From Gracilaria domingensis (Eukaryota; Rhodophyta; Florideophyceae; Gracilariales; Gracilariaceae): 64,000 nucleotides of DNA. Made by a program: the position numbers and the translations under genes. Positions 21,309 to 30,571 of this stretch are shown here, one piece after another. Under the pieces are notes generated by a model, which saw nothing but the letters and a program-made list of their open reading frames with translations, was not told the DNA's origin and ran no database searches. The stretch is taken from contig VCMS01000033.1 in the NCBI GenBank assembly GCA_022539475.1, positions 124,001 through 188,000 on the forward strand, read 5' to 3'. Each line of letters begins with the position of its first letter. Positions within the stretch are counted from its first letter, which is position 1.

Positions 21309-21376
21309 GTGAGGAGTCCTCAGGACTCCTCACAGGCTGTGAGTCACAGCACGACTGCACTCGGTGAACGAGTGCA
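21309..21376. repeat. Three consecutive perfect hairpins
   Basis: In 68 bp: 12-bp arms at 21309-21320 and 21322-21333 (1-nt centre), 7-bp arms at 21336-21342 and 21344-21350, and 8-bp arms TGCACTCG/CGAGTGCA at 21356-21363 and 21369-21376. They lie 47-115 bp past the stop codon of the NblB-like gene, so probably in its 3' untranslated region or terminator. Confidence 0.7.
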
Positions 21377-21422
21377 CCCAAAAGGTTGCTTCCTGTGTCA
21401 CTTCCCTCCGCTTCGCTTGCGG

Positions 21423-22184
21423 TCAACTCGCGTCTCTGCTCTTCACAAGCATATCGTGCGCGATCACCGCTCTCTCCTTGATGGACTTGTCCTCACTGTC
21501 CAAGTACCGTTCAATAATCGGAATACCCCTCTCGTCCCCTAGCTCACCAAGCGACCCAATAATTGCCGAAACCAACAAGAAATTGTCCTGAGGTTCTCTG
21601 TCTAGCGCCGACACCAGGAAGTCAAAAGCTTTCGGGTCTCCCATCTCACCCAGGCCCGCGGCGATGCTGAATTTGAGCATCCAGTCTGAAGTAGTGTTGA
21701 ACGTCGCAATCAAGTCATCGAATCCTTCGGATAGGCGCAAACCAGCAATCAAGTCTGCGGCACCAGCCTGACAACTTGATTCACTATCGTTCATCAAGAT
21801 GTATCTTGCGGCCGTTAGTAACTCTTCCTTTTCTTCTTCAGATAGTGATGCACTGTCCAAGTTGGCCAGGCGCGATATCGCCACATAACGCACTTGTTGA
21901 TTGCCATCTTTTGTTGCAAGTGAAACCAGTGATGAGACTATTTCAGATGTTGAATCTAGCTCAGAAGCTCGGTTTATTCCGCGAATACGGTCCAATGAAT
22001 CGCTTGATACTAACATCTCTTTTACTTTAGAGGCGTCGGACATAGAGATACTATTTTGAGGGCGCGTCCGACTTTTGCAATGCCACGATAGACGACCACG
22101 TCTCTTTAAAGGAGAAATGTCCCGAGAACTGCAAAGCCCCCTGTTGATGACAGAATTTGAATAGAGGGGAACGAAGCAAGCCAT
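21423..22184 (-). CDS. Plastid-targeted NblB-like HEAT-repeat protein
   Basis: A 253-residue protein. Residues 1-48 (MACFVPLYSNS to PQNSIS) are Ser/Arg-rich and fit a plastid transit peptide. From MSDASKVKEML on it is a run of PBS-lyase-type HEAT repeats, including QQVRYVAISRLANLD, DWMLKFSIAAGLGEMGDP and AIIGSLGELGDERG. The pattern is that of cyanobacterial NblB, which takes part in phycobilisome chromophore handling and breakdown, and more loosely of CpcE-type lyases. A role in phycobilisome turnover is inferred from similarity. A CpcT/CpeT lyase gene lies at 60 kb in the same window. Three hairpins follow the stop codon. Confidence 0.8.
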   Translation of the reverse strand: MACFVPLYSNSVINRGLCSSRDISPLKRRGRLSWHCKSRTRPQNSISMSDASKVKEMLVSSDSLDRIRGINRASELDSTSEIVSSLVSLATKDGNQQVRYVAISRLANLDSASLSEEEKEELLTAARYILMNDSESSCQAGAADLIAGLRLSEGFDDLIATFNTTSDWMLKFSIAAGLGEMGDPKAFDFLVSALDREPQDNFLLVSAIIGSLGELGDERGIPIIERYLDSEDKSIKERAVIAHDMLVKSRDAS

Positions 22185-23056
22185 TTTTATCCGTGACTGC
22201 GTATGTCGACGATGAGCCGTAATCTTTTCTGATCCTTTGTCTCAAGCGGCCGGTACTCACCTCTGGTGATAAACTTCACAGTCAGAAGTTAGCCTTCCTT
22301 GGTTTCTTCCAGTTCAACTGATAGTTTTCAAAGAATGATTCAGGTATCGTCGGTAGTACCGACTCGGTACTGTCAACGGCGAAATCTTTGCTGTACGCGC
22401 CATTGAAGCATTCAAGCCAACTGCAATTGCAGTTGATCTCAATCGATCTCGGGATTGGCCTCCGACTCCAGGAGTGCAAGGCCAGGTTTTCTGAAATTCG
22501 TTTTGAAAAATCGTTTCTTTTTTGGACCATCGTAAGGCAAAGCTCTCCAGAAACCGAAGTTGTACGACTCATCCCCCAAAAGAGTCTTGAGAAGCATCTG
22601 TATAATGGAAAGCACGTAGTAGACGATCTTTACTTCACAACATAGCGGGTCTTATCCACTTTTGTCTTGGCCATTGCTGCGGCCTCTGCAGTATCTTTTC
22701 GTTAAGAAAACGCTTCACACACCTAGAGACACGCAGACGACGCGATTGCCAAGTGATGTCCGAACCGTTCTAAGCAAAGTCAACACATTATGAAGTTACT
22801 AGGAAGTGTCCTTTTCGTGTCCATGAGAGAAGTCTCGGTAGTCACTACCTCAGAGGCATGATACTGTGTCAAACACTTTGAACGACGAGTCTCATCTAGA
22901 TGGCCCAAAGCAATGAGTTTTATTTGAAGCAAAGGAAGCAAACCAACAGTTCAAGCCCTAGTATAGAGAATGAAGTTTATGTAGCTTGTAGTTTCGGTTC
23001 TGGTGCTGTGGAGCAAGGCTCAGGTTCCGTTTTGCGGTCCACCAACCAGCTCCTTG
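22185..23056. other. Intergenic region
   Basis: Upstream of the NblB-like gene and downstream of the kinase. It holds a 7-bp-arm palindrome at 22349-22363 (GTCGGTAGTACCGAC), 165 bp before the NblB-like ATG. Nothing else seen. Confidence 0.5.
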
Positions 23057-24363
23057 CTAGGATGTCATTTGTGACATTGATGAAGACCTTTGCTCGTAGT
23101 CGGATCTCATTTTGGCCAGTATATCTTCTGGCCTCTTCCTTCTCCTGCGGAATATACTCTTTGGAACGTCTGCTTCTTCGTCATTCGTGTCTTTTGCCTG
23201 TGCTGGTTCCGCATTGGGAACATTTTTATCAGTAACCCACGGATGCTGTAATGCCTGATCTACCGTTAATCTCTTGCTGGGGTCTTTTTCAAGGAGTTTA
23301 CCAATCAAATCCTTAACCCCGTCCGTAAAGAAGCCCCAAAGCTCTTTAGGAAACTCCGGCGACATGCTTCTTACGTTTGATAGTAATCCTCAAGAGTGTC
23401 ACCTTGTCCGCTCACGAGACGTACAAAGAACTCCGCATGCCCACATGTCTACAGCCTTACCATATTCTTTCCCGTTGATGATTTCTGGAGCCAGGTAGTA
23501 ACCGGTACCTACAAGTGATGACAGACAAGCATCCTTGCCGGTCAATTTCTTGCTTAAACCAAAGTCGGCCAACTTGATTCGTAATGGCAGTTGAAAATCT
23601 TCGTCGATACATAGCACGTTTTCGGTCTTGATATCTCGGTGGACAATATCTCGATCATGCAGATACTTCACTGCGGAGAGCAAATTACGCGAAATCCTGA
23701 TCCCATCTCCTTCCTTGACAAGATTTCCAGCTTCATTGACAATTCTGGAGAAAAGCTCCCCTCCTGGAACATATTCCATAACAATGAAAATCTTTTCTCC
23801 GCTTTGGACCGAAATACGTCATATGTCTTCACAAGGTGAGGATGGTCCAAAGACTTGATAATCTCTATTTCACATTCAGCGTCGGGGTCATTCCCTTTGT
23901 CCATATCTCCTTCGTACGGAATTGTCTTTATGGCGACAACTTCGTTGGTAACCCTGTCCCAACCCTTTAGGACGTCCCCGTTTACTCCAACCCCTATTAC
24001 TTCTCCTATATCGTAAAAGTTGTCGATGCTTATGTCCGAAGCAGAAGCTCTCTTCAGACTTATCATCCATTTCTCAAAATCTTGGACACTTTCTGCGAAG
24101 AATGACATTGTTCTGTTCGGGAAGCGAACAACAAGCTCTTTCGACCTTGTGCCGGGTCCCACGGCACAATCAACAACTGAGACTGTCCACGTCGGAGGCT
24201 CTGATGGACTCTTTTGATTTGAAAGTTGGGATCCCTGCAACTTAAGATAGCGAGGAGTAGGTTTTCGAAGCTTGCGTCCCTCTTTCACGAGCCATCCCTC
24301 TACTTCAGCTCTAGGGGCTGTAGTCTCGGTGTATCGAAGATAGGCGCCCAACTTCCCTGCCAT
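23057..24363 (-). CDS. PH-domain CaMK-like Ser/Thr protein kinase, frame broken
   Basis: From the ATG at 24363 (MAGKLGAYLRY) the product has a PH domain (about 20-115: VEGWLVKEG to FEKWMISLKRA), which binds phosphoinositides, then a CaMK-type kinase domain: IGVGVNGDV glycine loop, VAIKTI lysine, DIVHRDIKTENVL catalytic loop, LADFGLSK, GTGYYLAPEI and DMWACGVL, and a basic tail (RRRRKRPEDILAKM). The frame breaks about three times: near 23,790-23,800 (an A-run, where EKKIFIVMEYVPGG needs one more base), near 23,425 after CGVL, and near 23,370 before MSPEFPKELW. The kinase subdomain IX-X region also appears a few residues short. It could be a young pseudogene or carry assembly errors. Introns at these points do not restore a sensible frame. 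Confidence 0.75.
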
Positions 24364-24984
24364 GGAAAAGGTTAGCGGGGTCAGAATGATTTCGATGAGA
24401 TGGGCTGCACAACGATGAGTGATGGTGCTGAAAATGTACTTTCTGACATAGATGTAAGAAGGGCAGGCTTTGCACTCATTGCCAACTGACGAGAATGGAA
24501 GCTGAGTTTTAAAACTATGCCCATGACAGGAGGGAAAGCGTCGTGGCAAGGGAACATGAAAATTTTGTTCCCTCGCGACCATTGAACTATTAACTTGGGC
24601 ACGAGAGTCGAAGGCGTAAAGAATCAGCATCGAACAGAAGGAAACGGCAGAAAGTTTGAACTTGGGGTGTTTCTAAATTGAAACTGCTACACGGCATTTT
24701 GGTCGTTCTCTGGAAAACAAGGAAAAGAAAAGAGCAAAGAAACATGGCGCAAAGAACTGCTCGCGAAACACCAGAACCATTGCGGAGAAGGGACATATTT
24801 ATCAGAGGGCGCACGTCTGTCGCTCCCATCAAGACGGTAAACGCGGGCAGCTCGTAAATGTTTCCGCCCACCTCGGAGTGACCACGTCACTGTGTCAGGA
24901 AGAAAAGCTGGATATGCAACGTGTAAAAAGCTGATTGCATCGAGCACGTGGCAAACCCTCGGAGGTATTTGGGCAATCGCGCCA
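24364..24984. other. Divergent spacer, kinase side
   Basis: Upstream of the kinase gene. No gene, RNA or repeat recognised. The E2F-type cluster begins at 24985. Confidence 0.5.
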
Positions 24985-25042
24985 TTGGCGCCAGCCGTCC
25001 AGACATTTTGGCGCCAACCTAACCTTCACCTTCGCGGGAAAA
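24985..25042. promoter_or_regulatory. Cluster of E2F-type sites
   Basis: TTGGCGCC at 24985-24992, the palindrome TTTTGGCGCCAA at 25006-25017, and TTCGCGGGAAAA at 25031-25042 followed by CGCGCC. All fit the E2F/DP consensus TTTSSCGC. They lie 93-137 bp upstream of the TATA box of the ARM/SIM gene, and about 0.6 kb from the kinase gene. Three close sites make S-phase regulation likely (inference). Confidence 0.6.
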
Positions 25043-25134
25043 CGCGCCTGAAATCGGCGCTCCCGCAACCTCTGGTATACACGTTTGCTGTTGCCCCCAA
25101 ATGACATTTACATTGTGCAGGGTAGGTACAAGGG

Positions 25135-25141
25135 TATAAAA
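25135..25141 (+). promoter_or_regulatory. TATA box of the ARM/SIM gene
   Basis: TATAAAA, 87 bp before the ATG at 25222 and just downstream of the E2F-type cluster. Confidence 0.6.
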
Positions 25142-25221
25142 GCTCGTACTCCCCATCTTAATGAGCCCTACTTCATCGACGTTCTTGCAGCTCCTCTTCA
25201 TCCGAGTGCGGCCTCTGCACC

Positions 25222-27066
25222 ATGTTCTCTTCCGACCGTGTGCGAACAAAGTTGCTCGCTGCTCTTGATGCGTGTGATACTGGCCGCCTCAAAACCGCTA
25301 TCTCTCAGCTTCCCACTTGCCTTCCCCAAGTCGAGGACCCCCTTGAGATTGCAAGCTGTCTTGAAGAAGTGCGCGTTGCTGCAGACGTTCTCATCGAAGC
25401 TTGTGATTCAGATACTGCCTTTGAGTCAGCTGCAAGAACCCGGACGGCCCTCGTTTCTGCAAAAGTTCTTCCATGGATCGTCTCTGTACTGAAAAACTTT
25501 GCGTTTGAGGAGCGAGTGGTCGCACGTGCGGCCCTTACCCTTGCACACTTAGGGGGAGGCGTGGAGCTCCGAGGGGATATAGGAGCTTCCGGAGCTGTTG
25601 ACCAGCTTGCCATCTTGTGGAAAAAACATCCTTCTTGCGTTGCTATAGTCCAGGCACTTATCTCGCTCTGCACCGGTCACATTGACAACATATCGCGGTT
25701 CATGAGACGTCGGGGTATTGCTACGGCTGTCAAATTTTTCAACAATCCGGACACTGCGCGAAAGTCACAGCTTGTGGAGCATGTCATGGTTCTCATCGGT
25801 CTCTGCGTCATTTGTACACCAGACAACAAACGCGAGGGTTCGTCACTCGTTCCTGCAATTTTAGGTGCTCTAAAGCAGAAACAGGGGCGAACCCAAGCCG
25901 AACTGAAGAAACACGTCTTCATTGCCATTGCTAACATGGCAGAATGCTGGACCAAGGAAAAGGCTGGTTATGAACTTGGCGATGTTCACGGCTTAGTGGA
26001 GCTCATTGTGGAAACTTGGATATCCCTTCCGAGGTCACGAGAAATAGCCTACGCATCATCCTGGGCTTTGGTCGCACTTTACCGATATGATGCCAGCGTC
26101 CTCAGCGGAATCAAAGAGAGGTCGCAGGAAATGGTAGCCGTTCATGATAGATGGCGACCCAATCTTAAGACAGTGGACTTCCTAGCCAGTCTTACCGAAG
26201 AACTAAGGCCAGGGATGAATAGAACAAAATCTTCCAGTCAGGCCATACAACTCAAGTCGCGAAAAAATGAAGTTGTACCAGACCCTGGATCTGATGCAGG
26301 AGAACATGGCGGAGTAGAGGACGACAAGTCCGAGGACGGCAAGTCCGAGGACGGCAAGTCCGAGGACGGCAAGTCCGAGGACGGCAAGTCCGAGGACGGC
26401 AAGTCCGAGGACGACAAGTCCGAGGACGACAAGTCAGAGGACAATGAGTCAGAGGAAGATGAGTCAGAAGTTGAAGGGGATCTCACGGACAGAGAGAAGT
26501 CTCCTGCTTCCATCGACGAAGGATCTATCGAGTGCCAAACTATAATTGTTGATTCAGATTCGGATGACGGCCAAAATCCTCCTTCTGAGCCAGTTGAACC
26601 AGGGACCGAACCCAAGCCAAAAGCAAGTCCCAGGGCACTTCGCTCTTCACCGAAAGAGATTGAGGTAATAGTACTAGGTTCCGACTCTGATGATCAAGGC
26701 AGCTTCCGAGAAGAGCCTAGATACTCCACAAGGTCACAAGAGAACCGTTCCGCACCGAAGAGCGTCACAGCAACGAGTAGAAGAAAGCGTGCGAGAAGCG
26801 CTGGTGAGGACATCGCGCATACTGAAGTGTCGACCAAGAAGCATCGGGAAGAACTGAAGCATGAAGATCTTCATGTGCGAAGATCAAAGAGACAAAGAAG
26901 ACCAAACCCAAAGTATCAATCCAGTCCGCGTCGACAAGGAACACGACTACTGAGACGGAGAAAGATTGAAGACGGGCCACCATTGGTAACATACGACTTC
27001 ATAGTTCCACCAAATCACGACTTCCAAGACCTGGACAAGTTCATTGTTAACTCAAGACGACGGTAG
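25222..27066 (+). CDS. Protein with ARM/HEAT-like N-terminus, KSEDG repeats and SUMO-interacting motifs
   Basis: A 614-residue protein of unrecognised family. Residues 1-330 are helical with armadillo/HEAT-like spacing (SVLKNFAFEERVVARAALTLAHLG; IVQALISLCTGH; HVFIAIANMAECW), loosely like an importin-alpha body but without its IBB domain. Residues 366-415 are ten five-residue acidic repeats (DDKSE/DGKSE/EDESE). After these come two classic SUMO-interacting motifs, TIIVDSDSDD (about 440) and EVIVLGSDSDD (about 482), and a very basic C-terminus (RRSKRQRRPNPKYQ). Together this suggests a nuclear, chromatin- or SUMO-linked scaffold. Upstream E2F-type sites suggest cell-cycle expression. Both are inference. 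Confidence 0.75.
   Translation: MFSSDRVRTKLLAALDACDTGRLKTAISQLPTCLPQVEDPLEIASCLEEVRVAADVLIEACDSDTAFESAARTRTALVSAKVLPWIVSVLKNFAFEERVVARAALTLAHLGGGVELRGDIGASGAVDQLAILWKKHPSCVAIVQALISLCTGHIDNISRFMRRRGIATAVKFFNNPDTARKSQLVEHVMVLIGLCVICTPDNKREGSSLVPAILGALKQKQGRTQAELKKHVFIAIANMAECWTKEKAGYELGDVHGLVELIVETWISLPRSREIAYASSWALVALYRYDASVLSGIKERSQEMVAVHDRWRPNLKTVDFLASLTEELRPGMNRTKSSSQAIQLKSRKNEVVPDPGSDAGEHGGVEDDKSEDGKSEDGKSEDGKSEDGKSEDGKSEDDKSEDDKSEDNESEEDESEVEGDLTDREKSPASIDEGSIECQTIIVDSDSDDGQNPPSEPVEPGTEPKPKASPRALRSSPKEIEVIVLGSDSDDQGSFREEPRYSTRSQENRSAPKSVTATSRRKRARSAGEDIAHTEVSTKKHREELKHEDLHVRRSKRQRRPNPKYQSSPRRQGTRLLRRRKIEDGPPLVTYDFIVPPNHDFQDLDKFIVNSRRR
26317..26466 (+). repeat. 15-bp coding minisatellite, ten units
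   Basis: Ten in-frame copies of a 15-bp unit (GACGGCAAGTCCGAG-like). The five central units are identical, the outer ones diverged, which fits recent expansion by slippage from the middle. The frame is kept because the unit is a multiple of three. Confidence 0.9.
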
Positions 27067-27402
27067 CCTCCCAAGACAAGGAATTGCTTTCTATCACAAG
27101 CTTAGGATGTATCGATAAACCAGTAAACCTCCATGTTGACATGGTCGACATGGTCAAAACGATGGATGCATCTTGCGGGTTGAGTAGAAAATAGTTTTTT
27201 TTCTGAAAGCTGTCGGTTTCGCAATATCTACCAAGGGTACAAAGGTAGACAGACCTACACAGGATAGGAAACCTATACTCAACACCTGCTAACTGAGATA
27301 CTTCTGTGAGCGTGGGTTCGGCGAACTGTTGATAACCCAAAAAGCCTTTCCACAAGAAGATTTAGTTCTGCAGCGTTAATAAGATAAGGGATGTCTAATG
27401 TT
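27067..27402. other. Spacer between convergent genes
   Basis: Between the stop codons of the ARM/SIM gene and the Kelch-BTB gene. Nothing recognised. Confidence 0.5.
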
Positions 27403-29343
27403 TCATGTCCGAGCGCGCTTCAATCCAACGTAAGATGTGCTGTCTGAGAAAGCTACTAATATTTCCCGCCCCAGGCCTCCTGCATCTTGTGTCATGAGCT
27501 CCTCGAAAGACTCTGTCTTGATTACATGTCTAAAGTTCTGCACAATATACGCTATACAGTAGTTCTTCAAGTTCGACGAATTATGCCTATCGGCAACTTG
27601 GCAGATAAATGCAGCGTTGATGGCTGTGACACCTTCTTCCACCTTCTCAGCACACATGTTCTTCAATCCTTCTATTCTGAACATATCCGCAGCCTTGAGA
27701 AGCTCTACCGCTACCTGACCATCGCTTATCCGAACTTCGCCAGAGTATAAATACTCCAAGACCCCGTGAAACACGTCGTAAGATACATCTGGTATAGGAA
27801 TATCCGATGCCGAAGTTTCCCGCATACTAGAATCAAACATGCTCCTGAAGTACTCGGAACGAGCGTATAAAATACATTTGTGCGCATGAATCGTTTTCCC
27901 CTCCACTTCGAACTTGACATCTGAAAACATTTCATTGTTCAGTAGCAGTTTGGTGGATGCACACGTCTCACACTTCTGGGACGAGAGCTTGGTAGGTGAC
28001 GGAATCCCCCGAAGTTGAACTAGATCATTGTAATATCGTTGCTTAGATCTATCTGTACCGCCAAACACGAAAATTGAAGATCGTCTGTCGCTCGTCCGAA
28101 CTGGAACTACGGCATGCAATTGCCTCGGGGTTGGTGGCATTCCGATCGTTCGGAGCACTGCCCATCGAGTAGATTCAAAGTCATACGTAAACACAACGTG
28201 GTTAAGTCCAGAGCTCCTTGTTTCGTCCGGCATGTAGTCAGAAGGGATTGAAACAGGTCCAGCATCGCTCTGGGGCAGGATTGCTGCCAGATTAACATGG
28301 GTTACGCTGCCTTCCAAGGTAGACGGAATAATGCCAACTGGAGATGTCTGGTTCGGCATGGACGCGGGCATGCTATGTCTCACATTACGTGGTCGCACTT
28401 TGCCTCCCATAATGTACATGGTGTCCCCACATACAACAGCCTTGTGTCCCTGCAACGCCTGAGGCGCTGAGTCATCCACTTCAAAGTTTTGCCAGGTGAA
28501 AGAATCAAGATCAAGGGCATGAATGTCGGTGAGGGCGTAATTGTCGCCATCCTTGTACTGGAAACCACCAATAACATACATCTTACCCTTGTACAGCACA
28601 GCAGAATGTTTGCATCGGCGACTTGGCGCACCTTGTCGGGCTGGGAAGGGAGAAGACCACCGCCTTGTACAAAAGTCATAAACAAACGTGTCGTTGAGCT
28701 TTTTCTTACCATCATAGCCGCCGAACACAACCATTCGGTGTTTGTGAACAACCGCGGTGTGCTCAGCTCTCGCAACGGGAGCTGGAACGCGCACAATCAC
28801 AGGTAAAGGATCATACACGCCGTAGGCACACGACTCAGGATTGCCTGATACCAGCATCCACTTCTTGTCATCAATTCGAAACTCCCACAGGTCAGACAAG
28901 ACGTGATCCGCGCGGTCAAATCCGCCATACAAGTATAGAGAGCGCCCGTACACGACAAGCGACGCATGTCGACGCTCCTTTGGGATTATTCTGGAACGAA
29001 GCCGAATTTCTCCCCCAGGGTGAAGACAGCGCCATTTGTTGGTATCCGTTGAGTACTCGTGAAGAGAATTGAAGTGCAAGAGCTCCCCGCCCGCATCAGC
29101 TGCATCATTGGAGTCATGTATATCTTCTGGGGTTCCGTAGCAACAGCAGCCTCCAAATAGATAGAGCTTGTCCTCAAACGACGCAAGCGAATGCCCGGCT
29201 CGCGGGCACGGCACTCGATCATCCATGGATTCGTTGATAACCCACTCGGGAATTGTGTCCGAGGCAGGTGCTGCAGATCGACGTCGCGTGTCATCGACCA
29301 GATTTCCAGAGGAACGAAGCGAGGGAAAGCTGTGACGATGCAT
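27403..29343 (-). CDS. Kelch-repeat BTB/BACK protein
   Basis: 646 residues from the first ATG (MHRHSFPSLRS). Residues 40-440 hold Kelch blades with the GG-x-W/Y pattern (LYLFGGCCCYG, LYLYGGFDRAD, MVVFGGYDGKKKLNDT, MYVIGGFQYKDG, MYIMGGKVRP, IFVFGGTDRSKQRYYND), a beta-propeller. A BTB domain follows (about 465-575, FSDVKFEVEGKTIHAHKCIL) and then BACK-like helices. The order propeller then BTB is that of LZTR1-like proteins, not of KLHL proteins, and suggests a cullin-3 substrate adaptor (inference). A decayed partial copy lies at 53.5 kb. The end of the gene is convergent with the ARM/SIM gene. Confidence 0.9.
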   Translation of the reverse strand: MHRHSFPSLRSSGNLVDDTRRRSAAPASDTIPEWVINESMDDRVPCPRAGHSLASFEDKLYLFGGCCCYGTPEDIHDSNDAADAGGELLHFNSLHEYSTDTNKWRCLHPGGEIRLRSRIIPKERRHASLVVYGRSLYLYGGFDRADHVLSDLWEFRIDDKKWMLVSGNPESCAYGVYDPLPVIVRVPAPVARAEHTAVVHKHRMVVFGGYDGKKKLNDTFVYDFCTRRWSSPFPARQGAPSRRCKHSAVLYKGKMYVIGGFQYKDGDNYALTDIHALDLDSFTWQNFEVDDSAPQALQGHKAVVCGDTMYIMGGKVRPRNVRHSMPASMPNQTSPVGIIPSTLEGSVTHVNLAAILPQSDAGPVSIPSDYMPDETRSSGLNHVVFTYDFESTRWAVLRTIGMPPTPRQLHAVVPVRTSDRRSSIFVFGGTDRSKQRYYNDLVQLRGIPSPTKLSSQKCETCASTKLLLNNEMFSDVKFEVEGKTIHAHKCILYARSEYFRSMFDSSMRETSASDIPIPDVSYDVFHGVLEYLYSGEVRISDGQVAVELLKAADMFRIEGLKNMCAEKVEEGVTAINAAFICQVADRHNSSNLKNYCIAYIVQNFRHVIKTESFEELMTQDAGGLGREILVAFSDSTSYVGLKRART

Positions 29344-30571
29344 ACTGTGTCTGGCGTTGAACTGAAAAAACTGTTGGGGACGCTGAGAGGGAACGAACGG
29401 CGTGCTGCGGTGGCTGACTATTGGACCGGATTGAAACGACGTGGTGCAGCGGAAAGAAGGAACATGAGCGAGCGCTTGCACACGAGAACGCTAAGCAGAG
29501 AGCAGTCTCATGTGCTCGGTGTGAACAAGGCGGAAGTGGCAGATGAAGCGAGCAGTAGGAGCTCACGTGTGCGTTTGAGTCTGTGGTTGGGCCTTGGCGA
29601 GAGGAAGCCTGCGGTAACGAAGAACGGTGTCAACGTCAGTTACGGAGTGCAGCGCCCGCGTGCGGTTGCGCTTGTTGCCCTTGGCACAGCACATCGAATG
29701 CCAATGGCGCGAAAAGGCATCTGTAAGCACACGCAATAGTCCCCCCCTTTTGAAACGCACTTCCTTACAGCTGCTCCGTGATGCAGCCAGCTGGCCTTCT
29801 CATCAGCAGTCTGCCGCTGTCGCAACGAAACACCTCATCACAGGCCGTGTTTCTGCTTTGAACTTCAAAGTTTGAAGCATCTTACGACACTGCCCCAGGG
29901 CATCCTGATACAGGGGTACTGCAGCTGTTGTTCTGCATCGTGGAGGACAACGGATGATCCGATACGCCCTTGTCTTTACTCGTGCATTTTTTTATCTTGA
30001 TGTTGCTTTGCCAGTATGGATGAGGACAAATAGTTGCGCAGATTGGAAGTCATCGGACGCATGCAAAGGCGCAAAAGATGCGTTGATGGTAGACATTTCT
30101 GCCGACCTGACCGCGTTATTCCCGAGAGCTCAAAAAGTCCAAAACTTAACGTCAATGTCGTTACGGTAACGTTCTGTAACTGCGACTAACTTATAATGTG
30201 ATATCTTCTTCACTGAAGAATCTTCAGACGCATATCGCCACACTAAGGTTGGTAGCAATTGTATCTCTACATTCTCCTATCTATCACTGATGTCGGAGAG
30301 CCCGCGAATGCTACCTGCATCGTTAGATACCTGCACAAGCCGTGACCTACAAACAAGGTTGGCATAAGGCCCAATGGCGTTGAAAGGCGCAGAAAGGACA
30401 GAGCTATCTAGCTAGCATCTGTTTGTGATGCCCACACCGGCCACAGTTGACGCAACGTCTATCATGCTCCATAGCTGGTCGATCGAAAGCGAACTCTTCT
30501 CGGATTCCAACGCTTTCTTGTCACAGATAGCACCGGTAGGCCAGCACTAGTAGAACTCAAGTCGAAAACAT
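29344..30571. other. Intergenic region
   Basis: Upstream of the Kelch-BTB gene, running to the dispersed repeat. No gene recognised; weak similarity to the flank of the third repeat copy begins near 30,500. Confidence 0.5.
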
